Assembly (NCBI RefSeq): GCF_024679095.1
Contig: NC_066563.1
Coordinates: 1,533,831-1,597,830 of the forward strand
Origin: Eriocheir sinensis
Taxonomy: Eukaryota > Arthropoda > Malacostraca > Decapoda > Varunidae
Direction of reading: 5' to 3'
Length of the DNA: 64,000 bases
The notes beneath the pieces were generated by a model. It was not told the DNA's origin, searched no databases, and saw only the letters and a list, made by a program, of their open reading frames with translations. Of the stretch, positions 32,311 through 43,205 are shown in pieces. Position numbers and translations under genes: made by a program. Each line of letters begins with the position of its first letter. Positions within the stretch are counted from its first letter, which is position 1.

Positions 32311-32415
32311 TTTTTTTTTTTTACATCAAAGGAGACAGCTCAAGGGCACAAAAAAAAAAAACAATGAAAAAAAAAGCCCACTACTTGGTGCACCTAAAAA
32401 GATTACAGAGTGACC
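32311..32415 (+). repeat. Family B copy
   Basis: T run, ACATCAAAGGAGACAGCTCA, AGGGCAC with A run, CAATGAAAAAAAAAGCCCAC, TACTTGGTGC and a GAGTGACC 3' part. One of the most complete copies. Confidence 0.9.
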
Positions 32416-32579
32416 ATAAATATATAGATAAATAAATGGCCAAATAAGAAAATCCTGGAATAAAGCATAATAACCCTGATTCCTGCTGCACACCTTTAAC
32501 ACTTTACACCTTACCTTGCCCACACCTGAGCTGTTACCTGTTGCCCTTCCCCGACCCACCCTCACGCCCACTCTCCACG

Positions 32580-33000
32580 TCTCCCCACCACCCCGCCTCA
32601 GTGTCCTTCCTCTCCTCATCCCTCCTTGCCTCTGATTACTGCTCATCCTTCATCATTTCTTCTCCCTTGCTTCATCTTTCCTTACCTGTGTTTTCCCCTC
32701 ATCCCTCGTCTTCACTATTAACATTTCTCTTTTCCTCCCTAATTTTTATCCTTCCTCACCTATGTTTCCTCTTCATTCCTCCTCTTTTCCTTTAACATTC
32801 CTCTTTATCGTTTATTTTTTCTTTGTCCCTCCTTTTTTATCTCTATCAATCCTCTTTTTTCCTCTTTTTTCGTCCTATTTTACACTTACTTCATTTTGCT
32901 ATTCATCCTCATAACAACATTCTCTCTCTCTCTCTAGCATTCATCTTTTTCTCTCTTTCTTCATCCAATCTTATACTTACTCCATATTACTATTCATCCT
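32580..33000 (+). repeat. Pyrimidine-rich block
   Basis: C/T-rich sequence with a ~75 bp near-duplicate: TTACTTCATTTTGCTATTCAT and ATTCATCCTCATAACAACATT recur at about 32888 and 32966, each followed by CT repeats. Confidence 0.85.
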
Positions 33001-33008
33001 CATAACAA

Positions 33009-33520
<512 letters not shown>

Positions 33521-33784
33521 TTTCTATCATATATTATTGTGTCCTGTTCTAGCAATGTTTTTTTTTTTCCCTGCCTTGTTTTTTTTTCTTCTTTTTCGTC
33601 TTTTGCTCTTTCTCCAATTGCCTTCCTCTGTTTCATCTGATTCAACTTTTTTTTTTTCTCTTTCTTCCTCTTTCATCGTTATTTTTTTTAGTTTATTTTC
33701 CTTTTGTTTCTTCGATTTTTCTTTATCGCTTGACTAAACCGTTTTGCGTTGTGTCAGTTTTATTTAATTTCGGAAAACCCAAAA

Positions 33785-34195
33785 AAACTGAGTGCATGAG
33801 TGTGTGTATGAGTGAGTGAGTGAGTGAGTGCGTACGTAAATGAGTGAGGGAGTGAGTGTGTGGGAGGGAGTGAGTGAGTGTGTGGGAGTGAGTGAGTGTG
33901 AGTGAGTGAGTGAGTGAGTGTGTGGGAGTGAGTGAATGAGTGAGTGTGTGAGTGAGTGAGTGAGTGAGTGAGTGTGTGTGAGTGAGTGAGTGAGTGTGTG
34001 GGAGTGAGTGAATGAGTGAGTGTGTGAGTGAGTGAGTGTGTGGGAGTGAGTGAATGAGTGTGTGGGAGTGAGTGAATGAGTGAGTGTGTGGGAGTGAGTG
34101 AATGAGTGAGTGTGTGAGTGAGTGAGTGAGTGAGTGAGTGTGGGAGTGAGTGTGTGAGTGAGTGAGTGAGTGAGTGTGTGAGTGTGTGGGTGGCT
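33785..34195 (+). repeat. (GTGA)n-derived array with ~30-40 bp higher-order units
   Basis: GTGAGTGAGTGAG tetranucleotides alternate with GTGTGGGAGTGAGTGAAT blocks at least five times. The 267-codon minus-strand frame (HSLTHSLTPTHS) is a repeat artefact. Confidence 0.95.
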
Positions 34196-34199
34196 GTTG

Positions 34200-34590
34200 C
34201 TTTCCAGTCCGAGTGGTACGCAGCTTTTTTCCTTTTTCTGCTTGTTAAGTCGCGGGAATTTTCTTGTGCTCTTGTGTTGCTTTACTCCAGAGGTTCTATT
34301 TTCAGTCTTGCAATGTCTTTCCTTTTCCGCCTCATTTCTTCTTTTTCGTCTCCTGTTTGTTTGTGTTTTCTTCTTATTTCGCATTCTTCTGCTTTTTTCC
34401 AGCTGTTTTTCTATTTCTTTTCTTCTTTCTCCTCCTATTATATATGTTTTTTCTTTTATACTCTTTTTATTTCTTCTCTTCTCTTCATCTGCGGAATTCA
34501 TATAGACTAACTCCATTTTTTCTTTATGATGCTGAATTTTCCTTTTCATTTTCTCCATCTTCTTCACCAGCTACATCCACTTCCATTTCA
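34200..34590 (+). repeat. T/C-rich sequence
   Basis: TTTCTTCTTTTTC-type sequence. The overlapping Phe/Leu-rich frames are artefacts. Confidence 0.7.
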
Positions 34591-34960
34591 TTAGGTCATA
34601 TTCCTTCTTTTCTGCTCTTAATCAACAACAGAAATTACACATAGCGTTTAATTTCCCTTCATGCTTCTGCTTTAACCTCCTCACCTTGATGTTCTACACC
34701 GACCACTTCCACTTGCATTTTCTTATCAGGGTCAGTAAACGGGAGAATCTTATGACCTGCACGGTAGTATGTCCAGCAGGAGGCAGCCTCGTGCACTCTT
34801 ATGGCAGGGTGCCTTCAAGGAGCAAGGGCGGGGCGTGGAATCCAACACTCTCTTAACTTTTTGTCTCGTTAATGGTCAGTCTCGGAACCCGATCCTGAGC
34901 CTGCCAGAGTCCAGCTTGTCGAGACTGGCACGAAAGGCTGCGTGGAATGTTGAATGAATG

Positions 34961-34965
<5 letters not shown>
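34591..34965. other. Unique sequence, no gene identified
   Basis: Mixed single-copy sequence. A 62-codon frame (34769-34957) has no recognisable domain. Confidence 0.35.

Positions 34966-35025
<60 letters not shown>
34966..35025 (+). repeat. (GT)n microsatellite
   Basis: About 29 GT units. Confidence 0.97.
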
Positions 35026-35026
<1 letters not shown>

Positions 35027-35135
35027 AAAAAGAGAGGGATGCTAAAGGTAAAGGGGAGGAAAGAGAAGTAAACATAGAAAAAGAGGAATAAGGGAATAGA
35101 GAAAAAAAGGGCTGAGGAGTAAACAGGAAAGGAGG

Positions 35136-35136
<1 letters not shown>

Positions 35137-35202
<66 letters not shown>
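35137..35202 (+). repeat. (GT)n microsatellite
   Basis: About 32 GT units, followed by ATT/ATC triplets at 35239-35290. Confidence 0.97.
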
Positions 35203-35203
<1 letters not shown>

Positions 35204-35299
35204 CGATATTATTTCTTTTCCGTCTTCTTTCATCCTCTTATTATCATTATCATCATTATTATTGTTATTATCGTCATCAACAGCATCATCCTCGTCCGT

Positions 35300-35627
35300 T
35301 TATTACAGGTATTATTTGAGCGTTTTAAATTCCGTTGATGAAGTAATAAAAAAAGTCCATGTAGTCTGCTTCATTTTTTTTTACCTCTGAGCAAAATTAA
35401 TGTGATCCGTCAGGGGAATAAAAAGAAAAAAAAAGAAAAAAACTCCCCGCTTCAAAAGGCTAATTAGGAAATGATGGGACGAAATATTATGCTGCAAAAC
35501 ATTTACGAAAGCACCAAATATAAAAAGAAATATTAAAACCGGAAGAAGAAAAAATAATGAAAGCAGAAACTCAATAAAAACAAGTAAATTAGATGCTTTT
35601 ATAACTTCCCGAACTTAATGCTTTTAC

Positions 35628-35630
<3 letters not shown>
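35300..35630. other. Unique A-rich sequence, no gene identified
   Basis: Several A runs and no coding or repeat-family match. Confidence 0.4.

Positions 35631-35684
<54 letters not shown>
35631..35684 (+). repeat. (CT)n microsatellite
   Basis: About 26 CT units. Confidence 0.97.
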
Positions 35685-35687
<3 letters not shown>

Positions 35688-35890
35688 ATATAATAAAGTA
35701 ATAAAAAAAGAAAGATACGGTCACAAGCCTATTTTACTTGTCCCTGATTTTCCTATTAATAAACATTTTCCCAGGACTGAATTTTCGCTGAGGTCATTTT
35801 GGGTCTTTTTTTTTTTTCCTGTCGTGTTTTTTTTTTTTTACCTTATTTTATCATTTCTTCTGCAACTTTTCTTTTTTATTGTGTATCTGT

Positions 35891-35891
<1 letters not shown>

Positions 35892-35986
<95 letters not shown>

Positions 35987-35991
35987 TGTTT

Positions 35992-36046
<55 letters not shown>

Positions 36047-36080
36047 GGTGCTGCCGAATAAATTAATAATGCTTTTGCAA

Positions 36081-36129
<49 letters not shown>
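35892..36129 (+). repeat. Compound (CT)n-(GT)n-(GA)n ... (CT)n
   Basis: (CT)n 35892-35968, (GT)n 35969-35989, a TTTTA spacer, (GA)n 35993-36043, 40 bp of unique sequence, then (CT)n 36084-36129. The (GA)n arm is complementary to both flanking (CT)n arms, so alternative hairpins are possible. Confidence 0.97.
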
Positions 36130-36133
<4 letters not shown>

Positions 36134-36403
36134 TGAAAGTATAAAATTATATATAAAAAAATCTCTTCTATACTCATTAAAGGCAGAAGGCAGAGCAGAA
36201 AAATGCGAAAAAGAAGCAAGAAAAAGTAAAAAAAATATCAAAGGTATGTCAGAGAAAAGGAAAAGGAATCGAGAAAAAATATAGAAACACGAGGGAAAAT
36301 TGGATCCGCTTAAGAGCATGAAAAGTTACGAGTTATGTTGTGAAATAAAGGCGAGGTGAAGGTTATGGAATTGAGGAAAATGTTTATATAGTTTATGGAC
36401 TTA

Positions 36404-36555
36404 TAATAATAATAATAATAAGAAGAAGAAAAAGAAGAAGAAGAAGAAGAAGTAGAAGAAAAATAAGAGTAAGAATAAGAAGAACCAGAAGAAGAAAGGG
36501 AAGAAGAAGAACAAGAACAAGAAGAACAAGAACAAGAAGAAGAGCGAGAGAGAAA
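36404..36555 (+). repeat. (AAT)n and (GAA)n tract
   Basis: AATAATAAT to 36420, then GAAGAAGAA-type triplets with AAC variants. Confidence 0.9.
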
Positions 36556-36571
36556 AAAAGAAAGAACACCC

Positions 36572-36635
36572 TAATTTTTTTCATTATTTTTTTTATGTCC
36601 TTGAACTGTCTCTTTTGCTGTAAAAAAAAAAAAAG
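36572..36635 (-). repeat. Family B copy
   Basis: TTCATTATTTTTTTTATG, CCTTGAACTGTCTCTTTTGC and TGTAAAAAAA are the reverse complement of the family B core. Confidence 0.85.
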
Positions 36636-37025
36636 CTAAAACAACAATGAATACAACAACGAATCACACAAACGAAAATCAACATAAAAAAAACAATCCC
36701 AAGCCATGTTTCCGATCCCCTAATAACAATAACAACAATAACAACAAAATAAACAGCAAATTTCAAAACATTCGTATCGTCCGTCATATTGGATAACATT
36801 TCATTTTCAGGATGGCCGCCTTTATTCATTTATGTAGTCACTTTATTTCGGGTCCGTATCGAAAGAGAGGCAGATCAAGCCCATGCAGGAAGGGGTTATG
36901 GTCTAGCGCGGGCCACTTCCAAACCGTTTTCTTTACTCTCTGGAAGCACGCGTAGTCTACCCTTGAAACAGAGATAGCTTATTCCTCATGACCGCCATAA
37001 CTCATTTTTCTAGTCAGTTTTTTGA
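36636..37025. other. Unique sequence with acceptor-like site
   Basis: TTTCATTTTCAG (ending 36810) is followed at once by gATGGCCGCC, a strong start context, opening a 47-codon frame to TAG 36953-36955 (MAAFIHLCSHFISG...). No domain is recognisable. Confidence 0.15.
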
Positions 37026-37027
37026 TC

Positions 37028-37260
37028 AGGTATTCGCCAGCATCCAGTCATTTCAATTTATCCGCCATTATCCAGTCAGTTCAATTTATTAGCCAGCATC
37101 CAGTCATTTCAATTTATCCGCCATTATCCAGTCAGTTCAATTTATTCGCCATTATCCAGTCAGTTCAATTTATTCGCCAGCATCCAGTCAGTTTTAAGAT
37201 TTATTCGCCATCATCCAGTCAGTTTTAACATATATTCGCTATCAGTTAAGTCAGTTTTTA
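37028..37260 (+). repeat. ~30 bp minisatellite, about 7-8 copies
   Basis: ATTCGCCA(G/T)CATCCAGTCA with TTTCAATTTAT recurs every ~30 bp. Early copies alternate (CAGCATCC / CATTATCC) as 60 bp dimers, later copies have TTTTAAGATTTATTCG. Confidence 0.93.
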
Positions 37261-37680
37261 TTAGTGTTTTCCCAGAAGTTACCCAGTTTCAGATGTGGCA
37301 AAGATATTCTCGTGTGGATTTGGTGACCGTATATCAATCCTATTATAAGTTATTTCGGTAACGCACAGACAGACACATACACAGACATACGCACTTTAAC
37401 ACACTGACGCTCTTTGGCGATAATAAAAACAACACTTCATGATAAAAGACAAAGAACTACACAATCAGATACAAAAATACGGTTCCATCACTCTCTTTAC
37501 TCTTTTTCGGGGGCTTAAATCCGCCTCGCCTGCCGTGAACTCTTTAAGCGCCGCAATAACACGGATCAATGATGGGATTCTCCTTTTTAATATATTTTTC
37601 ATTCACCGCAGCTATTTCAAAACGCGGTGTTGGACTCGCTCCCAAAACCCGACCAAACAGCAGAACACGACCCCCCCTCC
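37261..37680. other. Unique sequence, no gene identified
   Basis: Mixed single-copy sequence. The 125-codon frame beginning 37439 runs into the (CA)n tract and shows no domain. Confidence 0.35.
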
Positions 37681-37681
37681 C

Positions 37682-37683
<2 letters not shown>

Positions 37684-37733
<50 letters not shown>

Positions 37734-37738
37734 ACACC
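37684..37738 (+). repeat. (CA)n microsatellite
   Basis: CA units with CG interruptions at the 3' end. Confidence 0.96.
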
Positions 37739-38340
37739 CATTCGGAGCGCCGGGTAAAAACACACTCCTTTCACAAGCTTTCGATGAGTGGGTGGCGTAA
37801 CTCCATTAATGGGTGACCGCAGGAAAGCAAAAATGTACCATCCACTTCCTCCCACTCGGATTTTTTTAAACTGAACGCGAAACACATGAGACTTTTGCCC
37901 CTGCCTCTGCTTTTACCTCTCCTCCTCCTCCTCCTCCTCCTGCTCCTTTCCACTCCCCCTCCTGCTTCTCCTCCGCTTCCTACGTCTCATTACTGCTTTG
38001 GGAGATGACAGCAATGAGTACGAGAGATGAAGAATAGAAGGGGAAGGGCGGAAGAAGTGACGATAAAATGAAAAAGATTTACAGGAAGGGGAAGCACGGA
38101 GAGTAGGGAAAGAGTGAGTAGCATCGTAATAAGGAGGAGGAGGAGGAGGAGGAGGAGGAGGAGGAGGGAGGGGCGTAACGCGAGGAGGAAGAATGCGAGG
38201 GGAACGTGAGGTAAGGTGACAGCGAGGGAAAAGGGGAAAAATACGGAAATTACGGGGAGAGGAATGGAAGATGATAGCGAGATGAGAGAGAGAGAGAGAG
38301 AGAGACTGACTGACTGACTAATACAAGCACGAACATGGCT
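37739..38340. repeat. Mixed sequence with (TCC)n and (GGA)n
   Basis: (CTC)n at 37918-37944, then purine-rich sequence with (GGA)n at 38132-38168 and (GA)n at 38286-38305. The TCC and GGA tracts are complementary and 190 bp apart. Confidence 0.75.
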
Positions 38341-38577
38341 TAACAAAAATACAATCGTAGGCAGAGACAGGTAGACAAACAGACAAACAGACAGATAAAC
38401 AGAAAATCAGACAAGATAACAGATACAGACCGACCGATTGACAAAAAAAAAAAAATATTGGTTTAAATAAATTTCATTGGACATTTTACTTTCTGAATAA
38501 CAAGTCAGGCCACAAATTATCGAATAAATACTGCACAAATGCGCGCGCAGAGGCCCACACATTCCCCTTACCCCCCC

Positions 38578-38578
<1 letters not shown>

Positions 38579-38627
<49 letters not shown>
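38579..38627 (+). repeat. (CA)n microsatellite
   Basis: About 23 CA units. Confidence 0.97.
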
Positions 38628-38812
38628 TATCTTTCCATCTGTATTTAAAGTTAATCTGAATGCATTGATAGAAAAATAAAGAACTGAGACCCTAGTAATT
38701 CGCCGCTTTCCCGGTAAAAGAAGTGGGTCACGGCAGAGCACGAAAAATAAATGGAACCAGTTTGTTGCACGGCTTTGGCCTTGAATAAAAGAAAAGATTA
38801 AAGGTCGCATTT

Positions 38813-39025
38813 TAAAACATTTCGCCTCCCAAGTTCACATATTTGACAAAGCTTTCTGAGGAGTTGTGGGCATTTCCAGGAGTAGTTTTAAGACCCTGGT
38901 GGTAGTTTGACTCTTCTTCTGTACCGTGAACCTCAAGAAACACTCATTAGACCACGATTGATCCCCACTTTGGCCTTTGAATATGGTTGATGTGAGAACC
39001 GAAAGTGTCTTGTAGTACCCCCTAT
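38813..39025 (+). repeat. Family A SINE-like copy
   Basis: AACATTTCGCCTCCCAAGTTC, CATATTTGACAAAGC, GGGCATTTCCAGGAGTAG, GACCCTGGTGGTAGTTTGAC, TGTACCGTGAACCTCAAG, ACACTCATTAGACCACGATT and GAGAACCGAAAGTGTCTTG in order, a full-length match to the minus-strand copy at 27.2 kb. Confidence 0.9.
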
Positions 39026-39238
39026 AAGCCATGATTCCCACGTTACCAAAATGGAGTCTCCTTGCTTGTCTTCACTTGGTCAGGGATACTCAAACGATTA
39101 GGAGTCTGTAAGAGGCTAATCAGTCCAGTATGGCATCCTGAGAAGCACTAATACGCCATCTACCATCCGATTCATGAACTTATTTAAACTCTGAAGCTTC
39201 CTCATGTTAGCTCCAACTATATTGATTTGGCTGTAGCT
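39026..39238. other. Unique sequence between family A and family B copies
   Basis: No gene signal. It may be part of a larger composite repeat, since A and B segments also adjoin at 0.9 kb and 50.4 kb. Confidence 0.4.
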
Positions 39239-39240
39239 AC

Positions 39241-39360
39241 GATTTTTTTCTTTTTTTGCAGCGGAAGTAGCTCAAAGGCAAAACATAAAAAAAGGCCCGC
39301 TATGCACTACTGCTGCAAAGAAAATGAAATTAAAAGCCCAAAAAAGAGAAGGTCACTTTT
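39241..39360 (+). repeat. Family B copy
   Basis: T run, GCAGCGGAAGTAGCTCAAAG, AAAAAAAGGCCCGCTATGCA, CTACTGCTGC and GAGAAGGTCACTTTTT, including the 3' GGTCACTTT segment. Confidence 0.85.
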
Positions 39361-39599
39361 TTTCAGCTATACTAAACTTTATATAATCCACCTTTTAATT
39401 TTCCCCCCTTTAATGGACCTCAATTTACCTCACATATTCTCATTACTGCAGGTTCTGATATTCTTCTAAGAGCGAGTACCTCATAAATAGCTACTTCATC
39501 AATATCTCCTTTGTCATTCCCTTTAATCGACTTCAAACTCTCAATGAAGTCCCGGTGAAGTCTTTCCTTGTTCTTCATCTCCGTTTTCGTTCTTCTTTT

Positions 39600-39830
39600 A
39601 CTGTTCATCTTTTTCTTCTTCTTCTTCTTCTCCTTCCTTTTCCTCTTCTTTTTCCTCTTCTTCTTTTTCTCCTTCTTCTTTTTCTCCTTTTTCTCCTTCG
39701 TCTTTTTTCATCTGCTTCTTCGTCTTCGTCTTCTCATTCTACTCCTTCTCCATCATTTTTGTCTTTGTCTTCTTCTTCTTCTTCTTCTTCTTCGTCTTCT
39801 TCAACACATTATACTTCCTCGCGGCTTGAC
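39600..39830 (+). repeat. (TTC)n pyrimidine block
   Basis: CTTCTTCTTCTTC and TTTTCTCCTTC triplets. Confidence 0.93.
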
Positions 39831-39839
39831 ACCGAGAGT

Positions 39840-40110
39840 TTGAACAAGAATAAGAAGAAAAATCTAACCTATGAAGCGATCCAAAGCGATATAGGTCACG
39901 AGCAGAAGAAGAGAAAGAAGAAGGAGACGAAGAAGACGAAGACAAAGAAGAAGAAGAAGAGTAAGGAATCTAAATGAGTAAAAGGAGGAGGAGGAGGAGG
40001 AGGAGGAGATGTGAGAATTAGAAGAAGACGAAGAACAAGAACAAGAAGGCGAAAACGAAAGCGAAGACGAAGAAGACGAAGCAGAAAAAGATGAGGAGGA
40101 GGAAAAGAAT
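39840..40110 (+). repeat. (GAA)n/(GGA)n purine block
   Basis: GAAGAAGAAG with GACGAAG variants, (GGA)n at 39985-40010. It begins 10 bp after the pyrimidine block ends, so the two form a large imperfect inverted repeat. Confidence 0.93.
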
Positions 40111-40268
40111 GTTAAGGGTCATACATTTCCCTCACCCACGCGTTCCTCGCCTCCTGATCCTCCCTCTCCGCGGCCTTGCTTCCCGAATCTCTTTAAATGC
40201 ACTAAAAATACGCATCCGACCTGACTCCAAGCAAGGAAAAGCGAGAGACAAACAGACGTAGGCTTGCT

Positions 40269-40269
<1 letters not shown>

Positions 40270-40325
<56 letters not shown>
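40270..40325 (+). repeat. (CA)n microsatellite
   Basis: About 27 CA units. Confidence 0.97.
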
Positions 40326-40327
<2 letters not shown>

Positions 40328-40374
40328 TGACTTTTGGGAACTGGAACGCTATTTAATTAACCCCTTTAACTCTT

Positions 40375-40489
40375 ACTTTTCTCCAACTCCATCTCTTCTT
40401 TTTCCTCCTCCTCCTCCTCTTCCTCTTCTTTCTTCTTTCCTCCTCCATTTCCTCTTCCTCTACAGCTTCACTCCTTACACACACACAGA

Positions 40490-40587
<98 letters not shown>

Positions 40588-40855
40588 CTCCTACTTCTTC
40601 CTCCTCCTCCTTTCACTCATTCAGATTCGTTGCTCTTCTTCATCTTTTTCTTCTTCTTCTTCTTCTTCTTCTTCTTCTTCTTCTTCTTCTTCTTCTTCTT
40701 CCTTCTCCTTACACTCATTTATATTCCTTGCCCTTCTTGTTCTCGTTCTTGTTTCTTGTTCTTCTTTTCCTCCTCCTCCTCCTCCTCCTCCTCCTCCTTC
40801 TCCTCCTCCTTTTCCTCCTCCTCCTCCTCTTCCTCCTCCTCCTCCTTATTCTAGA
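40375..40855 (+). repeat. Pyrimidine block with (CT)n, (TTC)n and (TCC)n
   Basis: TCC/TTC sequence, (CT)n 40493-40584 (~46 units), (TTC)n 40647-40701, (TCC)n 40767-40847. Confidence 0.96.
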
Positions 40856-40944
40856 CTCTGACGTAGGAGTTTACAGACAGATATTTCTACAGCATGATCT
40901 GCCCAGCGGGAAACGATGACATGCTCTTCAATTTGAACTAAAAC

Positions 40945-40947
<3 letters not shown>

Positions 40948-41006
<59 letters not shown>
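40948..41006 (+). repeat. (GA)n microsatellite
   Basis: About 29 GA units, complementary to the (CT)n 400 bp upstream. Confidence 0.97.
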
Positions 41007-41009
<3 letters not shown>

Positions 41010-41082
41010 ACATGGAATGTCTTGCCCATTTGGTTTTAAAAGAAAGACTTATATTCCTTACATGAATGGATGAAAAGCGAGG

Positions 41083-41104
41083 ACACACACACACACACAC
41101 ACAC
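41083..41104 (+). repeat. (CA)n microsatellite
   Basis: About 11 CA units. Confidence 0.93.
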
Positions 41105-41513
41105 GGTAGAAAGGGAGAAAAAAAGCAAAAAAAAAAAATTAGGACGTTTCTACATAAATATTCCACCGCCACGTTCTCTCCAGCAATTAGAAGAGTAAAC
41201 ATCCCTACCTTCCCTCCTCTCTCCTCCTCCCTCCTTCTCTCCCCTCCCTCCTTTCCTCCTTCTCCCCTACTAAAAGAGGAAGCGAAAGGAGACAAAAATT
41301 CTTCTTCAAATCGTTTTTTAGGTCTTGTAGTCACTTTTAGGTCCTGTTGACGTGGAAGAAGAGGGGGGAGGAAGGGAGGCAGGGGAGATGAGTAAGTATG
41401 GAAGGTGTGGGAGCATAAGATAGAGAGAGGATAAGGGAGAGTTGGGAAGAGTAGCTTAAGTTTGATTTGATGCGTGACACGGTATGACAATGTTGCGTTC
41501 GTGTTTCTTTCCT

Positions 41514-41514
<1 letters not shown>

Positions 41515-41603
<89 letters not shown>
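41515..41603 (+). repeat. (GT)n microsatellite, ~44 units
   Basis: Perfect GT run ending in a G7 run. Confidence 0.98.
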
Positions 41604-41605
<2 letters not shown>

Positions 41606-41699
41606 GGGGTTAAGAGACTGTGTATAAAGATAATATATGAAGATAATGTGTAATAATATACTGTAGACGTAATATATAAGATAATGTAGAGCACTTAAT

Positions 41700-42240
41700 T
41701 TGGCCTTTTGCTCGTACTAAAAATAAATCTACTACTTCTACAACTACTACTACTATTAAACCTACGATAATAGTATGCTTCTGATGCTGGCGGTAATAGT
41801 GTTGTTCCTCGCCACCATCTCCGACAACATAAAACAAAGACACTTCACATGGCGCAGCACCGAAGGACAAACTACAAGGCCGAACTCGAGGCTGTAAAGT
41901 CTTGTGAGGCCGCGTTATTACTGCTCAGCGGACGCGGCGGACCTGATCCAAAATAACCGTAAATTGGACCCCCGAACCTTCCCTTCCCGTGACTGGATTC
42001 CGTGGACTTATACCTGCCTCACCCCTCCCCCCCCTTCCTCCGCCGCCTCGCTACCTCCAGCCCCCTTTCTCCCCCCACACAAGGTCAGGGTACGGGCGCC
42101 CTTTAATGGCCCTGGACGCCGGTCGGCCACTTATCTGAACACATTCTTAGTAAGGTTGCTGTCCCCGATTCCTTCCTCGGCATCCAATATTTTTAGGTTT
42201 TCTTTTTCTTGCTTATATTACTATGCGGTTCTTGGTGTGC
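41700..42240. other. Unique GC-moderate sequence, no gene identified
   Basis: Mixed sequence with a CpG-containing core at 41905-42130. No domain recognised in the 128-codon frame from 41904. Confidence 0.4.
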
Positions 42241-42242
42241 TT

Positions 42243-42337
42243 TGTGTGTGTGTGTGTGTGTGTGTTACTGTCAATATTGTGATTACATAACCTCACAAAC
42301 CATAATCTTCACTTTATTGCAGAATATATTTTTTTCG

Positions 42338-42376
<39 letters not shown>
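42243..42376 (+). repeat. (GT)n ... (CA)n inverted pair
   Basis: (GT)n at 42243-42265 and (CA)n at 42341-42376 are complementary and 75 bp apart. Confidence 0.95.
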
Positions 42377-42379
<3 letters not shown>

Positions 42380-42585
42380 CACGCGTACAAGATGTTTAAA
42401 GATTCGGACTCCAGAAAATTATAACTTCTTGGAATTCGAAGCACCGAGCCCTCGAGCCTAAAGTAGCCAGACCAGTCACTAGGATCTAACGCCCCCCTCC
42501 CCCCCTTGCCCCCCTTATTCCAGGTGTACCTCGTTTCTCTTTTTCTCTCCTCCTTGGCTCACTTTTGTCTTCGTTACCGTTCTGC

Positions 42586-42589
<4 letters not shown>

Positions 42590-42680
<91 letters not shown>
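42590..42680 (+). repeat. (CT)n microsatellite, ~45 units
   Basis: Perfect CT run, then C/T-rich sequence. Confidence 0.98.
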
Positions 42681-42684
<4 letters not shown>

Positions 42685-42752
42685 GTATCTTCTCTTCCCT
42701 TTCCTTTCCCTCTCCCCCCTTCCCTGCCCTTCCCTTCCCTTTTTTTCTTTCT

Positions 42753-42754
<2 letters not shown>

Positions 42755-42808
<54 letters not shown>
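42755..42808 (+). repeat. (CA)n microsatellite
   Basis: About 26 CA units. Confidence 0.97.
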
Positions 42809-42810
<2 letters not shown>

Positions 42811-43140
42811 TTCGCACGAATCAACAACGCTCGGAAAACTCGCCCGTCGGGAGTTCAAACCATCATCCAGATCAGCCCGAGATTAATCATGCACGACGGT
42901 TTAAATTATTTTCCCCAACATGAATCCCACATGCGGGCCCAATGTATGCACGGAATTCAACTTGGCTATACATTCAGCACTTTTAATTCCAATAAACACA
43001 CTGCTTAACAGATTACGTATATAGAAACGCCTTTTTTTATACCGATATGGATTTCAAGTAATTTAATTGGATTGGGTTTTTTATTTTATGAACGTAGATT
43101 CAACACGTGTAAGCAAATATAAGGAAACAAACTCCACTAT
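42809..43140. other. Unique sequence, no gene identified
   Basis: A frame continuing out of the (CT)n/(CA)n tracts stays open to 43008, but nothing in it resembles a known domain. Confidence 0.35.
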
Positions 43141-43146
43141 ATTTAT

Positions 43147-43200
43147 AACCGCCAAAGAGACAGCTCAAAGGGGAAAAATATGAAAAAAGTTCTTTATGAC
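43147..43200 (+). repeat. Family B fragment
   Basis: CCAAAGAGACAGCTCAAAGG followed by AAAAATATGAAAAAAG matches the family B core. Confidence 0.75.
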
Positions 43201-43205
43201 TAAGT

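Noticed and set aside
33764..34567. 267-codon frame with HSLTHS repeats
   Set aside because: Translation of the GTGA array.
36812..36955. 47-codon frame starting gATGGCCGCC after an acceptor-like TTTTCAG
   Set aside because: The start context is good, but it has no domain and a single feature of this kind is expected by chance.
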